In this document: in pieces, positions 41,715 to 51,700 of the stretch
How the letters are laid out: each line of letters opens with the position of its first letter
Position numbering within the stretch: the stretch's first letter is position 1
Assembly: GCA_016179685.1 (NCBI GenBank)
Contig: JACPCR010000056.1
Location: 62,001-126,000 of the forward strand
DNA from: Planctomycetota bacterium
Lineage (GTDB): Bacteria > Planctomycetota > PUPC01 > JACPCR01
DNA: 64,000 nt
Reading direction: 5' to 3'
Position numbers and translations under genes: made by a program
Notes under the pieces: model-generated
The model's input: only the letters and a program-made list of their open reading frames with translations
What the model was told of the DNA's origin: nothing
Databases searched by the model: none

Positions 41715-43306
41715 AGGTCACCTTCGTGGGCGCGGGGCCCGGCGATCCGGAATTGTTGACGCGGAAGGCCGAACGGCTGCTCCGGAGCTGCCGCTTCTGC
41801 ATCTACGCCGGCTCCCTGGTGAGTCCGGAGGTCCTGGCGCTGATCCCCTCGGCCTCGGAAAAGCACGATTCGGCCGCCCTCTCGCTCGACCAGATCGTCG
41901 GGCTCTACCGGCAGGCGCAGGAGCGGGACGTGGACGTGGTGCGGCTTCACTCGGGCGATCCCGGCCTGTTCAGCGCCATCGGGGAGCAGATGAGCGAGCT
42001 GGATCGGCTCGGCATCGAGTATGCCGTGATCCCGGGCGTCAGTTCATTCCAGGCCGCGGCGGCGGCGCTGAAGGCGGAGCTGACGGCGCCCGAGGTGGCG
42101 CAGGCCGTGGTCCTGACCCGGGTGGCCGGCCGGACTCCGGTCCCGGAGGGGCAGGAGCTGGACCGGCTTGCGGGACCGCGCGCCACGCTCTGCCTCTTCC
42201 TCTCCGTGCACCGGATTCGGGAGCTGGCGGACACGCTCGCGGCGTCGTACGGCAAGGACTGCCCCGCGGCGGCCGTGCACCGCGCCTCCTGGCCTGACGA
42301 GAAGATTGTCCGCGGGGTGCTCGGCGACATCGCCGGCCAGGTGGAGGCCGCCGGAATGGCCCGGACAGCCCTGATCGTCGTCGGACACGCCCTGGCTCGC
42401 GGGCTGCCCGTCTCCCGGCTCTATAACGCGGCCTTCTCGCACGGTTTTCGGGCCGGCAGCCCGGCGAAGCCGGCAGACCCGGAGATTCCGCCTGGGGAGG
42501 CGGGGAGCGCGGAGTTGCCGGCGGGGGTGCGGACCCCGATCGCCTTGATCAGTGTTTCCGACGCTGGGGCGCGTGCGGCGGCCCGGCTGTCGGAGCGTCT
42601 TCCCGTCGCCCGGGCCTTCCTGCACGAGTCCGCGAGCGCGTCATTCGCCGGCGAGAGATATAGCAGCCTGGTGGATTTGACGAGCCGCCTTTTCAGCGAG
42701 TTCGGCTCCCTGGTCTATTCGGCGCCCTGCGGCGCCGTCGTACGCGCCGTCGCTCCCCTGCTCCAGAACAAGAAAACCGATCCGGCGGTCGTCGTCGTCG
42801 ACGCGGGCGGCCGATACGCCATCAGCCTCCTCTCCGGCCACGAGGGCGGCGGCAACGCACTCGCCGTCCTGGCCGCCAACGCCCTCGGCGGCGAGCCGGT
42901 GATCACCACGGCCAGCGAGGCCGTCAAAACGGTCATCGCGGGAATCGGATGCCGCCGCGGCGTGGAATGCGCCCGAGTCCTCGAGGCGCTTCATCAGGCC
43001 CTCGAAAAGGCCGGTGTGAGCATCCGGGAGGTCCGGCTGCTCGCTTCCGCCGACATCAAGGCCGGGGAGGCGGGGCTGCTTCAGGCCTCCGCGCGCCTCG
43101 GGATACCCATCCGCTTCATCCCGTCCGAGGAGATTCGAGCGTGCCCCATGGCATTCAGCCGATCCGAATTCGTGGAAGAGAAGGTGAATCTGCCCGCGGT
43201 CGCCGAGCCGGCGGCCCTGCTGGGGGGACGAAGAACCCGACTCCTGCTGCCGAGGATTCTATGCAACGGAATTACAGTGGCTCTGGCCCGGGAAGGTTGC
43301 TGGTGA
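41711..43306 (+). CDS. CbiF (cobalt-precorrin-4 C11-methyltransferase) fused to CbiG (cobalt-precorrin-5A hydrolase)
   Basis: 531 residues from ATG 41711 (ATGA overlap with cbiL). Residues 1-~247 are CbiF: MKVTFVGAGPGDPELLTRKA, YAGSLVSPEVL, RLHSGDPGLFSAIGEQM, VIPGVSSFQAAAA and SVHRIRELADTL. A Pro/Gly-rich linker (248-275) leads to CbiG (276-531): IALISVSDAGARAAARL, YSAPCGAVVRAVAPLL, SLLSGHEGGGNALAVLAANA and the C-terminal part with GIGCRRGVECARVLEAL and PSEEIRACPMAFSRSEFVEE. One chain thus does two consecutive steps, C11 methylation and opening of the delta-lactone with loss of acetaldehyde. Confidence 0.94.
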   Translation: MKVTFVGAGPGDPELLTRKAERLLRSCRFCIYAGSLVSPEVLALIPSASEKHDSAALSLDQIVGLYRQAQERDVDVVRLHSGDPGLFSAIGEQMSELDRLGIEYAVIPGVSSFQAAAAALKAELTAPEVAQAVVLTRVAGRTPVPEGQELDRLAGPRATLCLFLSVHRIRELADTLAASYGKDCPAAAVHRASWPDEKIVRGVLGDIAGQVEAAGMARTALIVVGHALARGLPVSRLYNAAFSHGFRAGSPAKPADPEIPPGEAGSAELPAGVRTPIALISVSDAGARAAARLSERLPVARAFLHESASASFAGERYSSLVDLTSRLFSEFGSLVYSAPCGAVVRAVAPLLQNKKTDPAVVVVDAGGRYAISLLSGHEGGGNALAVLAANALGGEPVITTASEAVKTVIAGIGCRRGVECARVLEALHQALEKAGVSIREVRLLASADIKAGEAGLLQASARLGIPIRFIPSEEIRACPMAFSRSEFVEEKVNLPAVAEPAALLGGRRTRLLLPRILCNGITVALAREGCW

Positions 43307-44019
43307 TCGGCATCGGACCCGGTGGGAGGCTGGACCGGACGCGCCGCGCGGAGGAGGCGATTGCCCGGAGTCAGGTCGTCATCGGCTATTTCCGGTATCT
43401 GGAGCTGATCCGGGACCTGACGACGGGGAAGGATCTCGTCTCTACCGGGATGACGCAGGAGGTGGAGCGATGCCGCGAGGCGCTGCTCCGGGCCCAGAAA
43501 GGGCAAGTGGTCGGCCTGGTCTCCTCGGGCGATCCGGGCGTTTACGGCATGGCGGGTCTGGCCCTGGAGCTGGCCGCCTCGGGCGGCTTTTCGTGTCCCA
43601 TCGAGATCGTGCCCGGGGTCTCGGCGGCGCAGGCGACCGCGGCTCGGCTCGGCGCCCCCCTCATGCTGGATTTTGCCTGCATCAGCCTGAGCGATCTCCT
43701 GATGCCCTGGGAGATCATTCGCCAGAGGATCGAAGCCGTGGCCGCGGCGGACCTCGTGGTGGCGCTCTACAACCCGAGAAGCCACAAGCGACGCCGCCAG
43801 CTCGAGGAGGCCGCCGCCATCCTCCGGAGTCACCGGCCCGGAAATACCCCCGTGGGCATCGGCACCGCCGTCGGCAGCGAAGAGGAACTCATCCTCCTGA
43901 CCGACCTCGACCGCTTTCTGGAGGCGGAAATCAACATGAGAAGCACCGTCCTGGTCGGAAATCGATCCTCCAAGAACATTCACGACTGGTTCATCACCCC
44001 GCGGGGGTACGTACTATGA
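43261..44019 (+). CDS. cbiH: Cobalt-factor III / precorrin-3B C17-methyltransferase CbiH
   Basis: 252 residues from ATG 43261, overlapping the CbiFG gene by 46 nt; a GTG at 43303 (GTGA overlap) would remove residues before the first strand (LLVIGIGPGG), so the ATG is preferred. Motifs: QVVIGYFRYLELI, LVSSGDPGVYGMAGLALEL, IVPGVSAAQATAARLGAPLM, DFACISLSDLLMPWEIIRQR, and VVALYNPRSHKRRRQL. Does C17 methylation and ring contraction. Confidence 0.94.
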   Translation: MQRNYSGSGPGRLLVIGIGPGGRLDRTRRAEEAIARSQVVIGYFRYLELIRDLTTGKDLVSTGMTQEVERCREALLRAQKGQVVGLVSSGDPGVYGMAGLALELAASGGFSCPIEIVPGVSAAQATAARLGAPLMLDFACISLSDLLMPWEIIRQRIEAVAAADLVVALYNPRSHKRRRQLEEAAAILRSHRPGNTPVGIGTAVGSEEELILLTDLDRFLEAEINMRSTVLVGNRSSKNIHDWFITPRGYVL

Positions 44020-44831
44020 TCCTTTTGCTGGGCGGCACGAGTGAGACGGCGGCCCTGGCGACGGGCCTGGCCGAGGCGGGCTACCCCGTGCTGGTCTCCA
44101 CGGCTACGGAGATTCCGCTCGAGACGGGCCGCCACCCGGCTATCCGACGCCGGTCGGGCCGGCTGGACGCTGAGGGGTTGGCGGCCATCGTTCGCGAGGA
44201 AGGCATCCGGGCCGTGGTGGACGCCACCCATCCCTTCGCCACGGTCGTGCACGCCACCGCCCGCGAAACGGCCACGCGCTTGAGCATCCCTTATCTGCGC
44301 TTCGAGCGCCCGCATACCGACCTGCAGACGCACAACCTCTTCTTCGCCGAGGACCATCCACAGGCCGCTCGCATCGCCTTCTCCTTCGGACGCGCCGTCC
44401 TGCTGACCACCGGATCGAAGGTCCTCGAGCCCTACGTGAGCGAGGCCCGAAGGACGGGAACGGCGCTGGCGGCCCGGGTCCTTCCGCATCCGCAATCCCT
44501 CGAGGCCTGCCGGGCCGCCGGCCTTCCGGATGGCCTCATCCTGACCGGCCGAGGCCCGTTCTCGGTGGAGGAGAACCGGTCGGCCATCCGGCAGTTCGGG
44601 ATTGGCGTGCTGGTCACGAAGGACAGCGGGGCGGCGGGCGGGGTGCCGGAGAAGATCGCCGCAGCGCGGCTGGAAGGCTGCTGCGTCGTCGTGGTCCGCC
44701 GGCCGGCGGAATCCACGGCCGCCGTTTACAGCAGCGTACCCGGCCTGATCGAGGCGCTGCTGAAACACTTACAGGACAGCCCAGGGCGATCCGCCGCACC
44801 TATTGAGAAATTACGCATTCCTATTGCGTGA
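44016..44831 (+). CDS. cbiJ: Cobalt-precorrin-6A reductase CbiJ/CobK
   Basis: 271 residues from ATG 44016 (ATGA overlap). Starts MILLLGGTSETAALATGLAE, has VDATHPFATVVHATA, LRFERP, LLTTGSKVLEPY, RVLPHPQSLEACRAAG, and VTKDSGAAGGVPEKIAAA, all family features of the NADPH-dependent reductase. Last gene of the B12 run; the C-terminal tail (EKLRIPIA) runs into sequence that resembles the 'tattgagaa(g/a)ttac' end of the MITE-like element at 58401-58574. Confidence 0.93.
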   Translation: MILLLGGTSETAALATGLAEAGYPVLVSTATEIPLETGRHPAIRRRSGRLDAEGLAAIVREEGIRAVVDATHPFATVVHATARETATRLSIPYLRFERPHTDLQTHNLFFAEDHPQAARIAFSFGRAVLLTTGSKVLEPYVSEARRTGTALAARVLPHPQSLEACRAAGLPDGLILTGRGPFSVEENRSAIRQFGIGVLVTKDSGAAGGVPEKIAAARLEGCCVVVVRRPAESTAAVYSSVPGLIEALLKHLQDSPGRSAAPIEKLRIPIA

Positions 44832-45097
44832 CCGTTCAACGTATGTACCCCTCATCCAGCAGGCGTACAAACCCGCGAGGTCGGCTTCATCGTGACAGAG
44901 AGAAGCTCAATCGGTTTGAACCACGGAGAACACGGAGAGCACGGAAAAAAACCAGTCTGAGCCTTGTCGGGCTTCGGGTATCATCCGCCTGGGGTGAGAA
45001 TGGGTTTTGAATCTTTCGCCTGGGTTTCCTATAGTGCTCGATCACGGAAGTCCGAACGCACTTCCGTGCCCAAGCACTCGTCATCCATGCCCGGAGC
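44832..45097. repeat. Intergenic region with CACGGAGA heptamer-type repeats and a hairpin
   Basis: At about 44918-44946 runs GAACCACGGAGAACACGGAG followed by AGCACGGA: a short-period repeat often seen between genes in uncultivated genomes. At 45043-45068 a hairpin CACGGAAGT ... ACTTCCGTG lies before pabB; its GGAAGT/ACTTCC stem and 'cgcact' loop recall hairpin family P. No gene supported. Confidence 0.6.
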
Positions 45098-46588
45098 ATG
45101 ATCGGCGCTTCTTTGTCCCCCAGCCCGACCGTCCAAGAAATCCCGGTGACCTTGACGCCGCTGGAGGCCTTCGAGCGGATTTCGGACCTGCCTTATCCTC
45201 TATTCCTCGATAGCGCCCTGCCCGACGCGCACCAAGGCCGGTATGCGTTCATCACGGCCGATCCGTTCGAATTCGTCAGCTTCCGCAGCGGACGCCTCAG
45301 CCGCCATCCCGTGCATTCCCCCTCGATGAGCGACGCCAGGGAGGAGACTACGGCTTCCGCCAACGTGTTCCTATACCTCAAGGATCGGCTCGCGGCCTTT
45401 CCGGCATCGACCCTCGAGGGCCTGCCCCCGTTCCAGGGCGGCCTCGCGGGACTCTTCAGCTACGACCTCTGCCATCAGGTCGAGCGCCTGCCGCGTCCGC
45501 TCCACGACGAGTTCCAGTTTCCCGACCTCGCGGTGGGACTCTACGACTGGGTCTTGGCCTTCGACCTGCAGGAGGAAATGGCCTGGATTCTCTCTCACGG
45601 CTTTCCCGAAGGCGACCCTGATCGCCGGCGCAGCCGCGCCGAGGCCCGCGTCCGGGCCGTCCAAGCCCTGCTGGCCCGGCCCGCGTTCGAGCCCGTGTCC
45701 ATGCCCGGCCACCCCCCTCTGCCGCCTTCTGCGCTGGCGGACCAGACGCCCGTCCGGGGCCCCGATGGCCTCACGAGCAACTTCTCCCGCGAGGCCTACC
45801 TCGAGGCCGTCCGCAAGATCATCGACTACATCGCCGCGGGCGATATCTTTCAGGCCAACCTCTCCCAGCGGCTGCTCTTCCCCGCACGGGAGCACCCCCT
45901 GCGCCTCTACCGGAGACTGCGGGCGCTCAATCCCGCGTCCTTCAGCGCCTATTTCCACGCCGGCGGGTTGACCCTCGCCAGCGCTTCTCCCGAGCGATTC
46001 CTCCAGGTCCGCCTCGGCCAGGTCGAAACGCGGCCCATCAAGGGCACGCGTCCCCGTTCGCCGGACCCCGCTCGGGACCAGGCCATGGCGGACGAGCTGA
46101 GGCGCAGCGAAAAGGACCGGGCCGAGAACGTCATGATCGTCGATCTGCTCCGAAACGACCTCTCCCGCGTCTGCGTCCCCGGTTCCGTCCGCGTTCAAGA
46201 GCTCTTCCGCCTGGAATCCACTCCCTTCGTGCACCACCTCGTCAGCGTCATCCAGGGAAGACTCGCCGAAGGCAAGTGTCCCCTCGACCTCCTGCGGGCG
46301 GCCTTCCCGGGCGGGTCCATCACGGGCGCCCCGAAGGTGCGGGCCATGGAGATCATCGCCGAGCTCGAGCCGACCGCCCGTGGCCCCTACTGCGGCTGCC
46401 TCGGCTACGTCGGATTCGACGGCTGCATGGATACCAGCATCCTGATCCGCACCTTCATCGCCTCACGAGGATGGCTGCAGTTCCCCGTCGGAGGCGGCAT
46501 CGTCTCCCAGTCCGTGCCCGAGCTCGAATACGAGGAAACCTTCCACAAGGCCCAGGGCCTCCTGGCCGCCTTGCCGCAAGGCGCGTGA
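45098..46588 (+). CDS. pabB: Aminodeoxychorismate synthase component I PabB
   Basis: 496 residues. The N-terminal lobe is the anthranilate-synthase-type component I domain (PLFLDSALPDAHQGRYAFIT, FQGGLAGLFSYDLCHQVE). The C-terminal chorismate-binding domain has IIDYIAAGDIFQANLSQR, ASASPERFL, the PIKGT motif (ETRPIKGTRPR) whose lysine marks PabB rather than TrpE, and RAAFPGGSITGAPKVRAMEI. Provides p-aminobenzoate for folate. No pabA or pabC neighbour. The start is uncertain: the first ~15 residues (MIGASLSPSPTVQEIPVTL) are weakly conserved. Confidence 0.93.
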   Translation: MIGASLSPSPTVQEIPVTLTPLEAFERISDLPYPLFLDSALPDAHQGRYAFITADPFEFVSFRSGRLSRHPVHSPSMSDAREETTASANVFLYLKDRLAAFPASTLEGLPPFQGGLAGLFSYDLCHQVERLPRPLHDEFQFPDLAVGLYDWVLAFDLQEEMAWILSHGFPEGDPDRRRSRAEARVRAVQALLARPAFEPVSMPGHPPLPPSALADQTPVRGPDGLTSNFSREAYLEAVRKIIDYIAAGDIFQANLSQRLLFPAREHPLRLYRRLRALNPASFSAYFHAGGLTLASASPERFLQVRLGQVETRPIKGTRPRSPDPARDQAMADELRRSEKDRAENVMIVDLLRNDLSRVCVPGSVRVQELFRLESTPFVHHLVSVIQGRLAEGKCPLDLLRAAFPGGSITGAPKVRAMEIIAELEPTARGPYCGCLGYVGFDGCMDTSILIRTFIASRGWLQFPVGGGIVSQSVPELEYEETFHKAQGLLAALPQGA

Positions 46589-46943
46589 TACCTGCAACCC
46601 AAGTCGGAATGTTAAAGCTGCAATGCAGACTTCAACGCGCCCTTCCTGGCATCTCGATCCGGGCTAGCCCCTCAATCCCTGCCTCTTAATCCCCAAACGC
46701 TGAAAAAACCCGCCAAAAAAATGCCCGGGCCCTTCGTGCCGCTTCCACGCGTTGGAGTGAGCGCTTCAGCGCTGGTGTTGCGGTGAGCGCTTCAGCGCTG
46801 GTCCGCGCCTCCATCCCACCGGGACACCCAAGGGAGGCGTGACCCCAACTCGCCACGCCTCCATCCCAGCGGGATGCCTCCCAGTGCTTCCCCTTGGGTT
46901 TGCGTCCCCCCTGTTCGGGCTCGCCGCCGGCACACTCGCTCGC
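46589..46943. repeat. Convergent intergenic region with a 20-bp direct repeat and palindromes
   Basis: GTGAGCGCTTCAGCGCTGGT occurs at 46757-46776 and again at 46783-46802; each contains the palindrome AGCGCTTCAGCGCT. Further right are two copies of a GCCTCCATCCCA(c/g)CGGGA motif (about 46807 and 46857). It lies between convergent pabB and dnaN. No gene or classical terminator with a T-run seen. Confidence 0.7.
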
Positions 46944-48047
46944 CTACGCGGTCGGGGTGATCGGCATGATCAGGTTCAGATACCCCTCGTCGGCCCTGAC
47001 CAGAACGGGCCGGTTTACCTCGGCAAACTCCATCCGAAACGTGCCGGACGCCAGCACCTTCAGAATATCCGCCAGATACTCAGGATTGAACCCGAGGACC
47101 AGCTCCTTGTTGTCGTACTCCACCGGCATCTCCAGCTCCGCTTCCGCGACACCCTCGTTTGAGGACTTGAAGGTCAGCATGCCTTTCTTGAAGCCAATGT
47201 AGACGACACGGCTGGTGTCGCTCGCCATGTAAGCCGCCTTCTGCAAATCAGAATGGAAAGGCGCTGCCGGAAGCTCGAGCCGGATGGGATACTCCTTGGG
47301 TATGACCTCCCGGTAGTTCGGAAAGTTTCCCTCCACGAGCTTCGCGCTCAACGTGACGTCGGACACTCTGAACTGAATCAAGGCCTCCTGAACATCCAGG
47401 AGAAGCTTTTCTTGTTCCCGGCCGGCCGCAATCCGCTCGAAAAGCTCCATCGCCTTTCTGGGCACAATGGCAAAAATCTTCCCTTCAACCTTCTGTTCCA
47501 GGGTCTTTGAGACCATCGATAACCGCTTCCCATCCGTCGCTACCATCTGGAAATCCTGGCCCGACATTTCCAGCAGCACCCCGTTCAACGCAAACCGCGC
47601 CTTCTCCTTCGCCGTGGCGAAAATCGTTCTCCGGATCGACTCCAGAAAATCCCCGACCTGGAACTCCATCGACTTTCCAGACTCGATAAACGGCACAAAG
47701 GGAAAGTTGTGCGGATCGTCTCCCTGAATCCGGTATCTGCTCCGAGGCGATCGGATTTCACAGACATTCCCTTCCGCCTGAAAAACCACCTCTTCATCCC
47801 GCGTCTCCCGCATGATCAACGCCAGATTCGATGGAGGAATCGACACCACCCCCTCTTGTTCCACGCGGACGTCGCGAATCAACGAACGCAGCGCTACCTC
47901 GGTATCCGTTCCTATCAACTCCACCCCGCCCCCTTTCGTTTCCAATCGGATATTGTTCAAAGCCGGACGTGGGCTATTGGCAGGAATAACACCACCCACC
48001 AACTGAAAGGCATTAGCCAGTAGTACTGGTTTGGTTATAAACTTCAA
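46944..48047 (-). CDS. dnaN: DNA polymerase III beta sliding clamp DnaN
   Basis: 367 residues, normal length. Starts MKFITKPVLLANAFQLVGGV and shows the three-domain clamp pattern: ALNNIRLETKGGGVELIGTD, RRTIFATAKEKARFALNGVL, VATDGKRLSM, FPNYREVIPKEYP and the C-terminal NLIMPITPTA (usual end 'YLIMPMR/L' with the conserved M-P). It tethers polymerase to DNA. dnaA and recF are not adjacent, but DnaA-box-like sites lie 230-400 bp upstream. Confidence 0.97.
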   Translation of the reverse strand: MKFITKPVLLANAFQLVGGVIPANSPRPALNNIRLETKGGGVELIGTDTEVALRSLIRDVRVEQEGVVSIPPSNLALIMRETRDEEVVFQAEGNVCEIRSPRSRYRIQGDDPHNFPFVPFIESGKSMEFQVGDFLESIRRTIFATAKEKARFALNGVLLEMSGQDFQMVATDGKRLSMVSKTLEQKVEGKIFAIVPRKAMELFERIAAGREQEKLLLDVQEALIQFRVSDVTLSAKLVEGNFPNYREVIPKEYPIRLELPAAPFHSDLQKAAYMASDTSRVVYIGFKKGMLTFKSSNEGVAEAELEMPVEYDNKELVLGFNPEYLADILKVLASGTFRMEFAEVNRPVLVRADEGYLNLIMPITPTA

Positions 48048-48269
48048 AGAAAGAACTCCTAATACAAGGACCTGTGCAAAACCATCATATCGGCCACTCC
48101 ATCCGCACTCCTGCCGGTCAGGAGCGAACGGGCTGAGAAACCTCCAGTCCTGACAAGTGGGCGTATTTTCGCCATATAACCGGGTTCAAATCAAGTAGGT
48201 TGAGTAAAAAAATGAAGGGGATGAGATGCTCGGGTACAGTCCTGAGTTTTTGCCCATTTAGCTTTTGGC

Positions 48270-48440
48270 AAACCGATGTGGAAAACCTGTTCGTAAGATG
48301 TGGAAAACTCGGTGTATGACTCGGGTATTGCTGGAGAGGGCTGCGTCCATCCGCGGAGTGCAGAGCAATGGGTGTGGAACCTAGTGGAAACTTTGAGAAT
48401 TATCCACTGTGAATCCGCAAGATTATCCACCGGTTTTCCA
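48270..48440. other. Cluster of DnaA-box-like 9-mers, candidate replication origin
   Basis: Relative to TTATCCACA, 8-of-9 matches are at 48277-48285 and 48299-48307 (TGTGGAAAA, reverse strand), 48400-48408 (TTATCCACT) and 48423-48431 (TTATCCACC); a weaker one (TGTGGAACC) is at 48373-48381. The spacer upstream of dnaN is AT-richer than its surroundings, and a very AT-rich stretch follows at 48780-48900. No gene is supported in 48048-48742. Confidence 0.5.
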
Positions 48441-48610
48441 ATGTTCTTGGACACGAAATCAATTAGTTATTATGATGATAGGCAGCCAAGCGCTGCTTCA
48501 ACACTCTCAGAATTTCATGCAGAGCGACGAGCGTGAGCGAGTTGAATTTGACGATGTCTAGACAATTCACTGGTAGGCGATGCTGTAACTCCTTAGCGAA
48601 AACTTCTGTC

Positions 48611-48725
48611 GTCCCTACGGGACTCTTATGGTTGATGCGCTTTCCCTTCCCAGGGCTGCGTTCGCCTTCGCGGGGCTTCGGCGAACTTGTGCCCTGGGCT
48701 CATTTCGGACGTCCCTATGGGACTC
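48611..48725. repeat. Nested palindromic repeat with GTCCCTAcGGGAC ends
   Basis: GTCCC-TAC-GGGAC at 48611-48623 and GTCCC-TAT-GGGAC at about 48711-48723 flank nested arms CCCAGGGC/GCCCTGGG (48649-48656 with 48691-48698) and GTTCGCC/GGCGAAC (48660-48666 with 48680-48686). The open frame of the downstream giant gene runs through it, but this part is surely not coding. Related CCGTCCCTATGGGA sequence occurs at 36390-36405 ahead of cbiM. Confidence 0.7.
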
Positions 48726-48742
48726 AAAGAAACAGGCCACCG

Positions 48743-51700
48743 GTGACGATCACTAAGCAGTTACGACGATGCTACGGGTGCGGCAGTTTTTTCGGCATCG
48801 TTTATTTACATTACTTAGAAAAGAAATGTATTGACAGGCTTGCAGCGTATGGTATTTGTATAGTTTGTTTTATTTTAATCATTAATAATAATTTGTCAGC
48901 AGAGCAGACGCAGGAAATGCCTGGGAAACCGCCCCTCGCGCCAGAAAGTATTCAGAATTCGAGTGAGGCGAAACCGGGTGGAGAAGAGCCAGCCGGCAGC
49001 GTTCGTTCCTCAACGAAGCAAGTCGTTCCAGAGGATTCCGATGACCGTGTGTTCATCCATACCGATCCGGAAGTGAGAAATCTTCTGGATGCCCTAGAAA
49101 AAGCCAGAGATGCCGGAGACTGGCGAGGGGCTTTGACTCTCCTGGGAACTCTGATCGAGAAGTATCCTAAGTCTTTGATAACCAATGAGAAGTATCCAAG
49201 TCTTTACCTTCCTGCTCATATTTATGCGGCTTCCCTGGTTGCCAGCCTGCCGGAGGAGGCGGTTGGTTCTTACCGGCAGGTGAATGATGCGGTAGCTCAT
49301 CAGCTTTTCGACGAAGCGATGAAGAATTCTGACCTTGAAGGGATTCGAACGATTGTTGAACGGTACTTTTGTGCATCTATAGGGCATCGGGCTGCCGATC
49401 TCCTTGCTGAGTATTTATTTGAGAAAGAACGAATTGCGCATGCCGCCTCGGTCTGGAGGCAGATTCTGGATATTTACCCGCAGCCGAAGGTTGACCGTAC
49501 CGCCATTCGAGCCAAATTGATTCTGGCCTATCATCGTCTGGGAAGAGAGGACATGACGAATGTTTTGATGGAGTCGGTCCGGAATGACCTTCGCGAGAAG
49601 GAGGTAGTGTTTTCTGGCGAACGTATTCTCATGGATAGCTTCCTGAGGCAGTCGCTGCAGGATTCCCTCTTCACGCCCTGGTCGCTCCGACATCGGCCGG
49701 AAGAGCAGGCTCGACTTAATTTCTGGAGTTATGGGAACAGCGAAGGCATCCTTGATCCTGGACTCGAGGCCTGGTCCTGGTCAATCAAAGGCATAGAAAC
49801 CGCGAGGTATTTTCAAGGGCGTGAAAGGATGAAGTCCGCCGAGCTCCTGTTGCCCTGGTTTCCGGTAGTTGTCGAAAACGTGCTGTATATCGCTGGTCCC
49901 ACGGCAGTAACCGCGCTGGACGCCAGCACAGGCCGGGGCCTCTGGCAATACCAGGATCGGAGCGAGGGCGCTGCTGACCTGGACCAGCCGAGGGACGAGG
50001 AATTCACGCCGGCAGTTTCGGGCGACCTGCTGGCGGCAAAGATTGCCGGCCGGCTCGTCTGTTTGGACCGTCGCAGCGGGACGGTGGTCTGGGACACGAG
50101 GGATTCTCTGGCGGGCACTTCGAACGAGAAGTTTCTGGCGGAGATGACGGATTTCACGTCTCCTGTAGCTGTGCCCGGGCAATTCGTGATTTGCGGCTCT
50201 CGCCTGAAGGGGGAGGTAGAATCGGTGGCTGCGGGTTTTGATGGGGCGAGCGGCAAGCTGGTCTGGGAACGGATACTGGCGGCGCGGGGTCACGAGGCCT
50301 TTTTGGGCCTGGGTTACCGGCCCTGTTTGCCGATTTACCGTGACGGCTCGGTTTACGTGGTGACCCAGATTGGCGCCTTTGCGGCGCTGGATGCCGCGAC
50401 AGGGGACATTCGGTGGGTAAGAACCTATGACACGTTTCTTCCGGGCCTGCGCAAGCGCACGGTACGCGACTTTCGCCGGTGGCATCAGTTGCCGCCGAGG
50501 GAGATTGGCGGCATGTTGTATGCTACGCCGCAAGATTCCAATTACTTATATGCTGTGGACGTGGTGGACGGACAAATTCTGTGGCGATATCCCCGGGGCA
50601 GCCAGTTTCTCTTGGCCGCGAGCAATTCGCGTTGCCTATTCCTCGCGGGCCGAAGCCTGATGGCTCTGGACCGCCGGCGTGGGAGGGTCCTGTGGGAGAC
50701 ACGGGAGTCGCCTGGGGAGGCTGCCGGCGTGGGCCTCGCCAGCGAAACGGAAGTCCTCGTACCCGCCACGGGCGGACTCTGGCGCGTCGATGCTTCCACG
50801 GGCGCTTCTCGGGCCGTTTACCGGTGGCATGCGGCGGACAGCGTGGGGTCGCTTCTTCAGGCCGGCGAGCGCCTCCTGGTCTGCGGCTCGACGGAAGTGG
50901 CATGTCTGGAGTCTCTGGCGCGGACGATGGCGCGCTGCGAGGAGCGTCTGGCGCAGCCCGAGCGCGAAGCGCAGGCGCGGGATGACCTGGGACATCTGGC
51001 CTGGCGGAGGGGAGACCTGGACGGGGCGGTGGAGGAATTGGAGAAGGCTGTGGCGCTGTATCTGGAGGAGGCGGACGCGCTGCGAGGCGAGGGCGAGATC
51101 GACCGAGCTCAGCGGATGTGTCGAGAGGCCTTGATGGAGCGCGGCGGAGCCCGGCTGGCCCGGGGCGCGGCAGGGGATGCGGAAACGGATTTTCGGCGTG
51201 CCTCGACTCTGTCCCAGGGCCCCCGCGACGCTGTCCCGGCGCTGCACGCGGCTGCCGAGGCCGCCCGCGCCGCGCAGAACTGGAAGTCCGCGGTGGAGCT
51301 GTACCAGCAGCTCCTGGAGGACCATGGCGAGCGCCGGCACGAGTTCGTCCCGGGCGTGGAGATGAGCGTCAGGGCCGAGGCCCGCCGCGCCATCGGGGAG
51401 GTCCTGCTCGCCGCCGGACGCGACGTGTACCTCGAATTCGAACAGGAGGCGGAGCTGCTGGCCGAGTCGGCCCGGAATGAGGGGCGTGCGGCGCTCTGGC
51501 GGCAGCTCTACGAGCGCTTCCCGAACAGCGAGCTGGCGCCGGAAGCGCTTCTGAGGTCCGCCGTATCACGTTTGGGCGAGGGAGACGCTCCGGGCGCCAT
51601 CCTCGGCCTCGAAGAATGGCGGCGGTTCTTCTCCGGCGGGCACTTCGAGCCCGAGGTGCTCTATCGTCTGGCCGAAGCCTATGAGAAGGCGCGGCAGCCG

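Noticed and set aside
43303-43306. GTG start for cbiH overlapping the cbiF-cbiG stop
   Set aside because: It would remove residues in front of the first beta strand of the methylase fold; the ATG at 43261 gives a complete N-terminus.
48175-48205. tRNA-like T-loop (GGTTCAAATC)
   Set aside because: No acceptor, D or anticodon stem can be drawn around it.
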